Source: Betaproteobacteria bacterium HGW-Betaproteobacteria-22 (GTDB lineage Bacteria > Pseudomonadota > Gammaproteobacteria > Burkholderiales > Methylophilaceae). From it: 64,000 nucleotides of DNA. Positions 27,332-36,668 of the stretch are shown piece by piece (within the stretch, counting starts at the first letter, position 1; every line of letters begins with the position of its first letter). Under the pieces are notes generated by a model, which saw only the letters and a list, made by a program, of their open reading frames with translations, did not search any database and was not told the DNA's origin. A program made the position numbers and the translations under genes. Location of the stretch: assembly GCA_002842285.1 (NCBI GenBank), contig PHCJ01000013.1:1-64000 (forward strand). Reading direction: 5' to 3'.

Positions 27332-28594
27332 ATGCCAAAGAAATTTATTTTTTCACTCGTTTTAATATCCAGCCTTTCTTTCATTGCGCTGAACAGCCAT
27401 GCGGCTGCTTGGGTGAAATTAAGTGAAAACAAAACCAGCAAGCTATCCATCGACAAACAATCGATCCTTGAGAAAGACAAACTCAAGCGTGCCTGGGTGA
27501 AAATTGAATACAAGACTCCACAAAAAAACCTGGAGTTTCCTGACAAGGAATACAATCAGGCAAAGCTATTGTGGTATTTTGACTGCGACTCACAAAAATC
27601 TGCAGCTGCGCAGGTATTTCAATATTTAGACACGACGCTCGTCCACTCAGCGGCTATAGACATCAAAAATGCCGAGTTTATTGAACCCGTACCTGAAACC
27701 GAATTTGACCGTGCGATGCGTTATACCTGCGCCAGAAAGAACCGCGCGCAAACCAGCGCTCCAAAAGCTAACCCACCGGCAACACAGGCACCCGCAAAAA
27801 CCGACACCTCACCTAAGCCCTCATCAGAGAGCGGTAGCGTTACCGCACCGCCAGCTCCACCGCCTGTGGTAGAAAAATCCGCTGATGCACCCGCACCCGA
27901 GCCAGAAAACGAAGCCGCTCACTCAGCACACTGGTCTTATGAAGGCAAGGCAGGTCCTAAAGAATGGGGAAAACTAAAACCGGAGTTTGCAACTTGTGAT
28001 ACAGGCAAAAATCAATCTCCCATCGACATTGACAGCGCTATTGATGCAGATCTTAGACCGCTGAAGACTTTACAGAAATTCCCTGTCAAGGATATCGTCA
28101 ATAATGGTCACACCATACAGGCTAATTTTAAGGACGGTAATAATTTAATATTAGACAATATAGTTTTTAAACTTAAGCAGGTGCACTTTCATACCCCGAG
28201 CGAAAATACGATTAAAGGCAAAGCCTTTGCGATGGAAGCACATTTTGTGCATGCCGACAGCAAAGGTAATTTAGCAGTAATCGGCGTAATGTTTAATGAA
28301 GGCAAAGCCAATACTGGCGTCGAGAAATTATGGAAACAGATGCCTAAAGCTATCGATAAGCCTGTCAATATTATTTCGAGAATTCTGCCAAGTGAGATGA
28401 TGCCAAAAAACCTGGATTATTATCGCTTTAATGGCTCGCTAACCACACCACCCTGTTCTGAAGGAGTAAGATGGATTGTGATCAAAACGCCTTTAACGGC
28501 CTCCAAGGCGCAGATTGAAGCTTTTAGAAACATTATGAAACACCACAACAACAGGCCTGTGCAGGATATTAATGGCCGGATCATTGTTGAATAA
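27332..28594 (+). CDS. Secreted alpha-type carbonic anhydrase with N-terminal adhesin-E-like domain
   Basis: 420 residues in three parts. A signal peptide (KKFIFSLVLISSLSFIALNSHAAA, cleavage near 25) is followed by a domain of about 110 residues with the pattern of the surface-adhesin E-like family: AWVKLSENKTSK, RAWVKIEYKTPQ, LWYFDC and RYTC. A Pro/Ala-rich linker (about 140-200) leads to an alpha carbonic anhydrase from HWSYEG (about 209): QSPIDID, the zinc ligands in QVHFHTPSEN and EAHFVHAD, and LTTPPCSEGV. It hydrates CO2 in the periplasm, relevant where C1 oxidation yields CO2. The N-terminal domain's job is unknown; the fusion is unusual to my knowledge. Confidence 0.85.
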   Translation: MPKKFIFSLVLISSLSFIALNSHAAAWVKLSENKTSKLSIDKQSILEKDKLKRAWVKIEYKTPQKNLEFPDKEYNQAKLLWYFDCDSQKSAAAQVFQYLDTTLVHSAAIDIKNAEFIEPVPETEFDRAMRYTCARKNRAQTSAPKANPPATQAPAKTDTSPKPSSESGSVTAPPAPPPVVEKSADAPAPEPENEAAHSAHWSYEGKAGPKEWGKLKPEFATCDTGKNQSPIDIDSAIDADLRPLKTLQKFPVKDIVNNGHTIQANFKDGNNLILDNIVFKLKQVHFHTPSENTIKGKAFAMEAHFVHADSKGNLAVIGVMFNEGKANTGVEKLWKQMPKAIDKPVNIISRILPSEMMPKNLDYYRFNGSLTTPPCSEGVRWIVIKTPLTASKAQIEAFRNIMKHHNNRPVQDINGRIIVE

Positions 28595-28610
28595 GTAAGT
28601 TGAATAAGTA
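28585..28610. repeat. 13-bp tandem duplication over a stop codon
   Basis: GTTGAATAAGTAA is repeated twice, the first copy carrying the stop codon of the carbonic anhydrase gene. A second in-phase-like stop results; no other role is evident. Confidence 0.7.
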
Positions 28611-28641
28611 AAAAAAGCACCTTACTTCAGGTGCTTTTTTT
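28611..28641. terminator. Bidirectional Rho-independent terminator
   Basis: AAAAAAGCACCT (28611-28622) and AGGTGCTTTTTT (28629-28640) form a 12-bp stem with a 6-base loop; T-runs occur on both strands. It serves both convergent genes, the carbonic anhydrase fusion and argG. Confidence 0.9.
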
Positions 28642-28664
28642 CATTCAAATAATACTTTTGCGCG

Positions 28665-29888
28665 TTATTTTTTATTTCTCAAATTACCGGCAATACGCAT
28701 CCTTAATGCATTGAGTTTGATAAAGCCACCTGCATCTTTTTGATCATAAGCGCCTTTGTCATCTTCAAAGGTAGCGATATTAGGATCAAACAGTGAGTTT
28801 GTTTTGCTGTCGCGTCCTGTCACAATCACATTGCCTTTGTACAGCTTCACACGTACCCAGCCATTAACAGATGCCTGTGTGTGATCAATCAAGGTTTGTA
28901 ATGCAAGACGTTCAGGACTCCACCAGTAACCGTTATAAATCATGCTGGCATAACGTGGCATGAGATCATCTTTCAAATGCGCCACTTCACGGTCTAGCGT
29001 AATGGACTCAATGGCACGATGCGCTTTTAATAAAATAGTGCCCCCGGGAGTTTCATAACAGCCACGTGATTTCATACCCACAAAACGGTTTTCAACCAAA
29101 TCTAAACGGCCTACACCATGCTTGCCACCCAGCTTATTGAGATGCGCTAACAAATCATGTGGTTTCATCACTTCACCGTTAAGGCTAACAGGGTCGCCGT
29201 TCACATACTCGATATCCAGGTACTCAGCTGCATCCGGCGCCTGCTCAGGACTCACGCTCCAGCGCCACATGGATTCCTCAGCCTCGGCTGCAGGGTCTTC
29301 CAGATGACGGCCTTCGTATGAAATATGCAACAGGTTCGCATCCATACTGTAAGGACTGCCGCCCTGCTTATGCTTCATGTCCACAGGAATGCCGTGCTTT
29401 TCAGCGTAGGCCATGAGTTTCTCACGGCTTAACAAATCCCATTCACGCCATGGCGCAATAATTTGAATATTGGGATTCAACGCATAGGCACCCAACTCAA
29501 AACGCACCTGATCATTGCCCTTACCTGTCGCGCCGTGCGATATCGCATCTGCATTGGTATCACGAGCAACTTCAATCAAACGTTTGGCGATTAAAGGGCG
29601 CGCGATAGAAGTACCTAACAGATACTCGCCTTCATAGACGGTGTTGGCGCGAAACATAGGGAACACAAAGTCACGCACAAACTCCTCGCGCACATCATCG
29701 ATAAAAATCTCTTTCACTCCAGCCGCTTTGGCTTTTGCGCGTGCAGGCTCCAACTCTTCACCCTGGCCCAAATCAGCCGTATAAGTCACCACCTCACATT
29801 GATACTCATCCTGTAGCCACTTAAGGATAACCGATGTATCCAAACCGCCAGAATAAGCCAACACCACTTTATTTACTTTTTTGCTCAT
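28665..29888 (-). CDS. argG: Argininosuccinate synthase
   Basis: Joins citrulline and aspartate with ATP in arginine synthesis. 407 residues; the PP-loop [15 protein letters not shown] at residue 10, [11 protein letters not shown]-type segment ([15 protein letters not shown]) and the C-terminal [20 protein letters not shown] are typical. Third of the argD-argF-argG series on this strand; a palindromic repeat occupies the space to argF. Confidence 0.97.
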   Translation of the reverse strand: MSKKVNKVVLAYSGGLDTSVILKWLQDEYQCEVVTYTADLGQGEELEPARAKAKAAGVKEIFIDDVREEFVRDFVFPMFRANTVYEGEYLLGTSIARPLIAKRLIEVARDTNADAISHGATGKGNDQVRFELGAYALNPNIQIIAPWREWDLLSREKLMAYAEKHGIPVDMKHKQGGSPYSMDANLLHISYEGRHLEDPAAEAEESMWRWSVSPEQAPDAAEYLDIEYVNGDPVSLNGEVMKPHDLLAHLNKLGGKHGVGRLDLVENRFVGMKSRGCYETPGGTILLKAHRAIESITLDREVAHLKDDLMPRYASMIYNGYWWSPERLALQTLIDHTQASVNGWVRVKLYKGNVIVTGRDSKTNSLFDPNIATFEDDKGAYDQKDAGGFIKLNALRMRIAGNLRNKK

Positions 29889-29899
29889 ATTTTCCTTTA

Positions 29900-30067
29900 T
29901 TTATTCGCTATAGATGAACATGGATGAACACAGATGATATTTCTTAAAACTGTCATTTCAAGCATGGCAAGAAATCTTGACTTTTCATTCATATGATTAA
30001 AATTTCTCGTTGCACCCGAAATCACATGAAGAAATGGTTTTGTCCGTGTTTGTCTATGGCTAATAAA
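29900..30067. repeat. GATGAACA-type palindromic repeat, copy 1 (argF/argG gap)
   Basis: The left end TTATTCGCTATAGATGAACA (29901-29920) is mirrored by the right end, which on the minus strand reads TTATTAGCCATAGACAAACA (about 30066-30047). The repeat fills the whole 178-base gap between argF and argG. Related ends occur at 59.35-59.48 and 60.33-60.44 kb. Confidence 0.7.
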
Positions 30068-30982
30068 TCAAACCTCTCCCAATAATAAATATTCCATCAA
30101 TGCTTTTTGCGTATGCAGTCTGTTTTCAGCCTCATCCCATACGACACTTTGCACGCCATCTATCACTTCGGCGGAGACCTCTTCACCGCGGTGTGCTGGC
30201 AGGCAATGCATAAACAGTGCATCCTTTGCTGCTACGCGCATCATGTCACTATCCACTTGCCAATCAGCAAAATCACGCATACGTTCTTCATTTTCAGCCT
30301 CGAAGCCCATGCTTGTCCATACATCGGTCGTCACCAAATCAGCACCTTTTGCCGCGTCCATCGGGTCTGCAAACACCTCAAAGTGATCGGTGCCATATAA
30401 ATTGGCACGCTCTGGCTCTACTTCATAACCTGGCGGTGTAGAGACATGTACATTAAAATCCAGCAATTCTGCCGCCTGTAACCAGGTATTACACATATTA
30501 TTGCTATCCCCGATCCAAGCAACCGTCTTGCCCTTGATGCTACCGCGATGCTCTATATACGTGTATATGTCAGCCAGAATCTGGCATGGATGATACTCAT
30601 TGGTTAAGCCATTAATCACAGGCACACGCGAATTTGCAGCAAAACGCTCGATAATTTCCTGTTCATAGGTACGAATCATCACCAAGTCGCTCATACGTGA
30701 AATCACCTGCGCGGCATCTTCCACCGGCTCACCGCGTCCTAGCTGTGAATCTCGGGTATTCAAATAAATCGCCGAACCACCCAGCTGTTGCATACCAGCC
30801 TCAAATGAAAGACGAGTGCGTGTACTCGCCTTCTCAAAAATCATCACCAAAGTGCGATCCTGGAGTGGCCAGTATTTTTGATAATCCTTAAATTGATTTT
30901 TAATCCAGCGCGTACGTTCAAACACATGCGCAAGCTCATCGTGGTTAAGATCATTAAATTGTAAAAAATGTTTGATTGCCAT
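30068..30982 (-). CDS. argF: Ornithine carbamoyltransferase
   Basis: Forms citrulline from ornithine and carbamoyl phosphate. 304 residues with the carbamoyl-phosphate loop STRTRLSFE, HPCQILADI, and the ornithine-side HCLPAHRGEEV. Its stop codon abuts repeat copy 1. It follows argD by 55 bases. Confidence 0.96.
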   Translation of the reverse strand: MAIKHFLQFNDLNHDELAHVFERTRWIKNQFKDYQKYWPLQDRTLVMIFEKASTRTRLSFEAGMQQLGGSAIYLNTRDSQLGRGEPVEDAAQVISRMSDLVMIRTYEQEIIERFAANSRVPVINGLTNEYHPCQILADIYTYIEHRGSIKGKTVAWIGDSNNMCNTWLQAAELLDFNVHVSTPPGYEVEPERANLYGTDHFEVFADPMDAAKGADLVTTDVWTSMGFEAENEERMRDFADWQVDSDMMRVAAKDALFMHCLPAHRGEEVSAEVIDGVQSVVWDEAENRLHTQKALMEYLLLGEV

Positions 30983-31037
30983 TGTCGTTTGTGGCCTGGT
31001 TTTTATTAAAATCGGCCTTAGTTTAAGTTATCAATAA

Positions 31038-32216
31038 TTACTTGGATAAAAACGCTTTAATTAATGCAGAAAGTCGCTGCACCAGTTCTGCGGCTTCCGT
31101 CTCATTCATAATCAGTGGCGGTAGCAGGCGCACAACCGTATCTGCCGTCACGTTAATCAGCAGCCTGGCTTCCAGTGCTGTTTTCACCAATTCCCCGCAT
31201 GGCCTGTCAAGTTCAATACCGATCATCAAGCCGGCATTACGCACTGTCACAACACCTTGTGTATTTTTCAAAGCTGCAAGCAGGTTTTCGCGTATCAAAT
31301 CACCAATTTTTTCTGCGTTGGCTAACAGGCCCTCCTCTTCGATGATGTTCAAGGTAGCCAGCCCAGCTGCTGTTGCTAGTGGATTACCTCCAAAAGTAGA
31401 GCCATGCTTACCATATGTAAACACTTCGGCTGCTTTACCAGCCGCAACGCATGCACCGATAGGCACACCGGAGCCTAAACCTTTGGCAAGGCTCATGACA
31501 TCAGGCTTGATACTGGTGTGCTGAAAAGCAAACCAGGTACCCGTGCGTGCAACCCCTGTTTGCACTTCATCCAGCATCAGCAGCCAGTCGTGAGCATCGC
31601 ATATCTGACGCAAGTTTTCCAAGTATGCACCCGCATCTTTAGGAATATTAATACCGCCCTCACCCTGCACAGGCTCAACCAGCACGGCGACCACATTCGG
31701 GTGATGCAGGGCTACTTGCCTAACCGCTTCAACATCATCATAAGGCACGCGAATAAAACCACCGACCAGCGGCTCAAAACCAGCCTGCACTTTGCGGTTA
31801 CCTGTAGCGGAGAGTGTCGCGAGTGTGCGCCCATGAAACGACTGATCCATCACGATAATCTCAGGTGACTGAATCCCTTTATTGTGGCCATATAGTCGCG
31901 CCAGCTTGATTGCAGCCTCATTTGCCTCACAGCCAGAGTTGCAAAAAAACACCTTATCCATGCCAGATACTTCACATAGCTTGTCCGCGAGGGCTTCCTG
32001 CTCGGCAATGTGGTAAATATTCGAAACATGAATCAGCTTGCCTGCCTGCTTAGCGATAGCATCCACCAACTTGGGATGCGCATGCCCCAAGCCATTAACC
32101 GCAACGCCTGACAAGGCATCCAGATATTTCTCATGATGATCCCATAGCCACACCCCTTCGCCTTTGGTGAAGGTAACAGGTTGACGCATATAGGTATTCA
32201 TTAAATGATCGGACAT
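31038..32216 (-). CDS. argD: Acetylornithine aminotransferase
   Basis: PLP enzyme giving N-acetylornithine in arginine synthesis (and possibly succinyl-diaminopimelate in lysine synthesis). 392 residues; GVAVNGLGHAHP, NSGCEANEAAIKLAR, LDEVQTGVARTGTWFAFQ, and the Schiff-base lysine in SLAKGLGSGVPIGA. First of the arg series; the divergent Rieske gene is upstream. Confidence 0.95.
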   Translation of the reverse strand: MSDHLMNTYMRQPVTFTKGEGVWLWDHHEKYLDALSGVAVNGLGHAHPKLVDAIAKQAGKLIHVSNIYHIAEQEALADKLCEVSGMDKVFFCNSGCEANEAAIKLARLYGHNKGIQSPEIIVMDQSFHGRTLATLSATGNRKVQAGFEPLVGGFIRVPYDDVEAVRQVALHHPNVVAVLVEPVQGEGGINIPKDAGAYLENLRQICDAHDWLLMLDEVQTGVARTGTWFAFQHTSIKPDVMSLAKGLGSGVPIGACVAAGKAAEVFTYGKHGSTFGGNPLATAAGLATLNIIEEEGLLANAEKIGDLIRENLLAALKNTQGVVTVRNAGLMIGIELDRPCGELVKTALEARLLINVTADTVVRLLPPLIMNETEAAELVQRLSALIKAFLSK

Positions 32217-32438
32217 GACAAATTACTCAAGTTACTTACAACGAATAACGCCTAAAAACGGCTAAAAACAAAGCGACTCACAACTTTTAAAGATTTAGAA
32301 AATCTATAGTCAGATGATTTTATTTTTTCTCTAAAAACATGTGGCTGCATGCTATCAGGCGGGCGCAAACCAAATAGCGAGAGTAGCTTAAAACCTCATA
32401 TTTGGCAAGTTTCACAGCACTATTTCGCCCGAAAACGC

Positions 32439-32444
32439 TATAAT
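32439..32444 (+). promoter_or_regulatory. Candidate -10 box for the Rieske oxygenase gene
   Basis: TATAAT located 70 bases before ATG 32514. It argues that translation starts at 32514 and not at the upstream in-frame start 32349, which would precede the transcript. Confidence 0.35.
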
Positions 32445-32513
32445 AATCACTTGATAAAATTAGCAATTTGGGCAAAAATCGCCATCCCTGTAATTTATTG
32501 CCTATTTATTTTT

Positions 32514-33623
32514 ATGGCATTGTTAACTTTGACTTCCCAACAGAAAATTGAACCTCAACTACCCGTGGCATGGTATGTTGATGCTGACATTTACGCACAG
32601 GAGCAGAAACATCTGTTTTCCGTAGCGCCTCGCTACCTTGGTCATGCGCTGATGGTGCCCAATGCCAATGACTACCATGTGCTTGACTGGACAGGCGAAG
32701 CCAGTGCACTTGTTCATCAGCAAGACGGCATTCGTCTTATCAGCAATGTTTGCAGACACCGCCAGGCAGTTATGCTAAAAGGCCGTGGCCAGGTTAACAA
32801 CATTGTATGCCCACTGCACCGCTGGACATACAATCTGGATGGCAAACTGCTTGGTGCGCCGCACTTTAAAGAAAATCCCTGTTTAAATCTTGAGAGAAAA
32901 CCTCTACAAAACTGGCAAGGCTTGTTATTTGACAGTAAACGAGATATTGCAAAAGATTTGGCCAAGCTAGGCTGCAAACAGGATTTTGACTTCACCAATT
33001 ACATGCTGGATCGCATTATGGTGGACGAGTATACGTATAACTGGAAAACCTTCATCGAGGTCTACCTGGAAGACTATCACGTAGGCCCATTCCATCCAGG
33101 CTTGAATCAATTTGTAAACTGCAACGAATTAAATTGGGAATTCGGTGCCAACTACAGCGTGCAGACCGTTGGCTTCCGACAATCGCTCAACAAAGCCGGC
33201 TCTGATATTTATCAAAAATGGCAGCAGCAGGTTGCCCGCTATCACGGGGAAAAAACACCTAAATACGGCGCAATCTGGATGGTGTACTACCCATTCCTGA
33301 TGATTGAATGGTATCCTAACGTGCTGGTAGTTTCTCACATCATCCCACGTGGTGTTGATGCCTGTACCAATGTCGTGGAGTTTTACTACCCTGAGGACAT
33401 TGCACTATTCGAACGTGAGTATGTAGCCGCACAACAAGCGGCGTACGAAGAAACCGCCGTTGAAGATAATGACATCTGCCAACGCATGCATGATGGACGC
33501 CACGCCTTATTTACCCAAGGCATTGACGAGCGAGGCCCTTATCAGCACCCGATGGAAACCGGCATGGAGCACTTTCATCAGTGGTATCGCCAACAGATGC
33601 AGGCACACCTGCCTAATATTTAA
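32514..33623 (+). CDS. Rieske non-haem iron oxygenase (aromatic-ring-hydroxylating alpha-subunit type)
   Basis: About 369 residues from ATG 32514. The Rieske cluster motif is present as CRH ... CPLHRW (two Cys-X-His pairs 17 apart), followed by a catalytic domain with mononuclear-iron histidines in LEDYHVGPFHPGL. The frame is open to 32349 but the extra 55 residues have no family resemblance and a TATAAT lies within them. Relatives include choline/carnitine monooxygenases and phenylpropionate dioxygenases; no ferredoxin or reductase gene is adjacent, so substrate and redox partner are unknown. Confidence 0.85.
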   Translation: MALLTLTSQQKIEPQLPVAWYVDADIYAQEQKHLFSVAPRYLGHALMVPNANDYHVLDWTGEASALVHQQDGIRLISNVCRHRQAVMLKGRGQVNNIVCPLHRWTYNLDGKLLGAPHFKENPCLNLERKPLQNWQGLLFDSKRDIAKDLAKLGCKQDFDFTNYMLDRIMVDEYTYNWKTFIEVYLEDYHVGPFHPGLNQFVNCNELNWEFGANYSVQTVGFRQSLNKAGSDIYQKWQQQVARYHGEKTPKYGAIWMVYYPFLMIEWYPNVLVVSHIIPRGVDACTNVVEFYYPEDIALFEREYVAAQQAAYEETAVEDNDICQRMHDGRHALFTQGIDERGPYQHPMETGMEHFHQWYRQQMQAHLPNI

Positions 33624-33688
33624 TTAATCACGTCTGCCTTACATCCAACAGCATCATCAATAGAAGACAACCTCTTGAATCGATTCAA

Positions 33689-34555
33689 TTGATAAAAACC
33701 AACCCAATTAAACTGCCCAATTTAGGAAACTTATGGATGCTGGTCGCAGCGCTTGGGTTTGCCATCATGGGCACACTCGTTAAAATAGGCGCACAGAAAT
33801 TCAGTAGTGCCGAACTGGTATTTTATCGCTCTTTATTTGGTTTGGTGTTTATTTGGGCTTTTTGCTTCCGCCATAAAAGGCCGCTTAGCTCGCCCATGCT
33901 AGGCAAACATATTTCACGGTCTTTAGTTGGCTTTGTCGCCTTGATTTTATTCTTCTACGCCATTGCCAAATTACCTTTGGCAACAGCGATCACCCTGAAC
34001 TACACCTCGCCTTTATTTGTAGCACTCCTATCAACCCTGTTACTAAAAGAAAAGGTAAAAAAAACCTTACTTCTGGCACTTGTGATTGGATTTGCAGGCG
34101 TGATTCTATTACTCAAGCCAACCCTAAACAATGATAACTGGGTTGCTGGGTTAATGGGTCTACTCTCCGGGTTTGGCGCAGGTTTGGCCTACATTTATGT
34201 CAAACAACTAGGTCAGGCGAACGAGCCTGACTGGCGTACGGTATTTTACTTCACATTGATATCCACGATGTGTGCAGGTTGCTGGATGCTGTTTGACCAA
34301 TTTAACGCCTTAAGCTGGCAGGATTTGCCAGTATTGCTAGGGTTAGGATTAACCGCTACCATTGCGCAACTGGCACTCACCCGCGCCTATCGCACAGGTC
34401 ATGTTTTAGTCGTGGCAAGCCTAGCCTACACCACCATACTAATTGCCAGCCTTCTAGGCATATTGTTGTGGCATGAACACCTCAGCCTAGATGCATGGTT
34501 AGCCATAGCACTGATCATACTGAGCGGCATTATCAGTTTGCGTAGCAAGACCTGA
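33689..34555 (+). CDS. EamA/DMT-family transporter
   Basis: A 288-residue drug/metabolite transporter-type inner-membrane protein with ten predicted helices in two EamA repeats (motifs FYRSLFGLVFIW, LNYTSPLFVALLSTLLLKEKV, and ALTRAYRTGHVLVVASLAY). Such carriers export amino acids or other small metabolites; substrate unknown. The start shown is a TTG at 33689; an ATG at residue 16-17 (NLWMLVAALGF) would trim the N-terminus and could be the true one. It follows the Rieske gene by 65 bases. Confidence 0.85.
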   Translation: MIKTNPIKLPNLGNLWMLVAALGFAIMGTLVKIGAQKFSSAELVFYRSLFGLVFIWAFCFRHKRPLSSPMLGKHISRSLVGFVALILFFYAIAKLPLATAITLNYTSPLFVALLSTLLLKEKVKKTLLLALVIGFAGVILLLKPTLNNDNWVAGLMGLLSGFGAGLAYIYVKQLGQANEPDWRTVFYFTLISTMCAGCWMLFDQFNALSWQDLPVLLGLGLTATIAQLALTRAYRTGHVLVVASLAYTTILIASLLGILLWHEHLSLDAWLAIALIILSGIISLRSKT

Positions 34556-34704
34556 CAGCATTGGACTTTCCCTTCAGTGAAGTCGTTACGTTGCGAGTAA
34601 ACACACATGAAGTGCTTACTTAACAAGAATTAACACTTTAACCCTAGACAATCAGTTTATTCGGCAGTAATCTAACCCTCCCGCGTTAAAAACATAGCGA
34701 TGTG

Positions 34705-35322
34705 ATGACTGTTCGGCCGATTTCTCTGTGTAAGTATTGTCAGCGACTTGCGCTGGCATTCGCCTTGTGCATGCTTAGCGGATGCTTTGGCGGCACAGTT
34801 GCACAGCAAATCGCCAGATCCATGCTGATGCAAGGCGCAGATCAAGCCGCAGCGGCTGCCATGGATGCGCACCTGTTAAAACAAAAAATTGCCGCTCAAA
34901 CATTAAAACTTCCTCAAAACACTGAATTTGATGATTACCAGATTGCGTTTTTACGTTCTGGTTTTGAGAATGTAAAAACGCAAATTGAAACCCTCCCCAC
35001 TGCAACTGCTGAAGAACCCAAAAGCCTTGCCGTGAGCATCGAACAAACAAGGCTTGTCAGCGTAGAAGTCTGGAATCTCCTCGCCGGGCAGGAGAAACTG
35101 CAATTACTCGAAAATGCACGTTTAAAAGGTTCTGAACTCATTCCGCCGAAATCTGAGTGGTCAAACTGGTTTATCGCAGTGGGCGGCAGTGACGACCCCG
35201 GCAACAGTACGATCACTTTTTTAATCCCGCCCAATATCGGCAAAGTTGCCAGTGGCAGCAAGGCGATTGTGGAGCTCTCAAACAACGGCGAACTCAATAT
35301 TGCACGCTATGCGCTTAACTAG
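34705..35322 (+). CDS. Predicted lipoprotein of unknown function
   Basis: About 205 residues. The N-terminus is a type II signal peptide (LALAFALCMLSGC, lipobox LSGC) so the mature protein is likely membrane anchored by a lipidated cysteine near residue 27. The rest is soluble, with an alanine-rich stretch (GADQAAAAAMDAHLL) and no domain I recognise. The start is ATG 34705, with a GTG just ahead as an alternative. It is followed by another lipoprotein gene 67 bases on; the two may act together. Confidence 0.65.
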   Translation: MTVRPISLCKYCQRLALAFALCMLSGCFGGTVAQQIARSMLMQGADQAAAAAMDAHLLKQKIAAQTLKLPQNTEFDDYQIAFLRSGFENVKTQIETLPTATAEEPKSLAVSIEQTRLVSVEVWNLLAGQEKLQLLENARLKGSELIPPKSEWSNWFIAVGGSDDPGNSTITFLIPPNIGKVASGSKAIVELSNNGELNIARYALN

Positions 35323-35389
35323 GCGCTTGAATTTTAACGAAAATTTTAATTTCAATCTTACCAGCCCCTTAAAATCAGCTAAAAACAAC

Positions 35390-35974
35390 ATGCCAACCTT
35401 TCAAGCCAAACACAGCCTTAACTTTATTTTACTAATCTTCTGCCTCCTCATCTTCAGCGCCTGCTCTACGGCATCAAAATCTTCCGGCCAAATTAGTGAC
35501 GATGTGCAAATCAAAGACTCAAAGTTTGACACCAGCAGAACTTACATTGGCCCTGTGATTGATTACAAAACAGAAGTGCATCCTACAGAAAAAACAACCA
35601 CTGCCATTACACACAAGATTTTTGCGACACAAAATAAAAAAACGGGCATCGTTGATGCTTACCTATATGTGAAGCTTGCCTGGCGTGACCGATATGGCTG
35701 GCGCCACTATAACTCCGCAAGTTTTGATGGCGGCAAGATTGTGAGCGCCGACCCACTTAGCAATAAAGATGGCGCTTGCGCACCGGGCAGGGTTTGCAAC
35801 TACGAAGAAATCATTGCTGTTCGCTTAAAACCTGAAATTTTGCAGGAGGTTGAGAAATCCAAAGCAGGCTTTTCTGCCCGGATTAATTCACAGTCAGGGA
35901 AATCGCACGTCGTCGATGTGCCGATGAATTACATCTATGGTTTTTTTGAAGGGATGTCAAAAAAACAACCGTAA
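35390..35974 (+). CDS. Predicted lipoprotein of unknown function
   Basis: 194 residues from ATG 35390: MPTFQAKHSLN then a hydrophobic core and the lipobox FSAC, giving a lipidated cysteine near residue 24. The longer frame from 35246 overlaps the preceding gene and lacks family-like sequence, so I reject that start. The mature domain (YVKLAWRDRYGWRHYNSASFDGGK, then an acidic/aromatic C-terminus) is not one I can name. Two cysteines (CAPGRVC) could form a disulfide. It converges on the NarL-type regulator gene with 6 bases between stops. Confidence 0.65.
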   Translation: MPTFQAKHSLNFILLIFCLLIFSACSTASKSSGQISDDVQIKDSKFDTSRTYIGPVIDYKTEVHPTEKTTTAITHKIFATQNKKTGIVDAYLYVKLAWRDRYGWRHYNSASFDGGKIVSADPLSNKDGACAPGRVCNYEEIIAVRLKPEILQEVEKSKAGFSARINSQSGKSHVVDVPMNYIYGFFEGMSKKQP

Positions 35975-35980
35975 TCAGCA

Positions 35981-36619
35981 CTATGCATCCAGCAGGCCGC
36001 TACGCATTGCGATTAGCGCAATTTCCGCTGAATTGTTGGCATTTAATTTTTGCTTGATGTTATATAAATGCGTGCCAACTGTGCGCGGACTTAAAAACAA
36101 GGTTTCGGCAATTTCATTGGTGGTTTTACCTTTTGCCAAGGCCATAAACACCTCAAACTCACGTGGTGAGAGTACGTCTACTGGGTTTTGCTCTCCAGAT
36201 AACTGCTGAATCGCCATTTGTTGGGCAACGCTTGCTTCGAGATACTTTTTACCCGTTGCCACGGTACGTATTGCTTTAATTAATTCCTCTGCTGCGCTGC
36301 GTTTGGTTAAATAACCCATCGCTCCCGCATTGAGCACCCGCTTGGGGTGCACTGAATCTTCGTGGGCAGACAGCACCAGGATTCTTGCTGCATTATCTTT
36401 AGCCAAAATACGCTCTATGGCCTCCAGCCCACCGATGCCGGGCATTGTAATGTCCATCACTACCACGCTGGGCTTAAACTCCACATAACGCTGGATAGCC
36501 TGCTCACCGCTTTCAGCCTCGGTAACTACTTTAATATCAGCGTCAGACTCAAGCAGCATCTTAAATCCCATACGTACTACAGCATGATCATCGACCAGCA
36601 TCACGTTAATTTGGCTCAT
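35981..36619 (-). CDS. NarL/FixJ-family response regulator
   Basis: 212 residues: receiver with the acidic pair in MLVDDHAVVRMG, phospho-acceptor Asp in VVVMDITMPGIGG (about residue 55) and a lysine in YLTKRSA; C-terminal LuxR-type helix-turn-helix LSPREFEVFMALAKGKTTNEIAETLFLSPRTV. Downstream partner of the sensor kinase encoded 49 bases upstream. Targets unknown; the lipoprotein and dha genes are neighbours. Confidence 0.9.
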   Translation of the reverse strand: MSQINVMLVDDHAVVRMGFKMLLESDADIKVVTEAESGEQAIQRYVEFKPSVVVMDITMPGIGGLEAIERILAKDNAARILVLSAHEDSVHPKRVLNAGAMGYLTKRSAAEELIKAIRTVATGKKYLEASVAQQMAIQQLSGEQNPVDVLSPREFEVFMALAKGKTTNEIAETLFLSPRTVGTHLYNIKQKLNANNSAEIALIAMRSGLLDA

Positions 36620-36668
36620 GCAACACCCTTTTCTTTAATAATTTGCAAAAATTCAATCGCTAATATGA

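Noticed and set aside
31042-31868. Plus-strand ORFs of 116-160 codons antisense to argD
   Set aside because: Shadow frames of a highly conserved enzyme gene; composition low in hydrophobic order and no ribosome-binding sites.
32349-32513. N-terminal membrane-like extension of the Rieske protein
   Set aside because: The open frame continues upstream, but a TATAAT lies inside it and the residues do not resemble any Rieske oxygenase N-terminus.
35246-35389. 48-codon N-terminal extension of the second lipoprotein
   Set aside because: It overlaps the preceding gene and would hide the signal peptide; ATG 35390 gives a proper lipoprotein signal.
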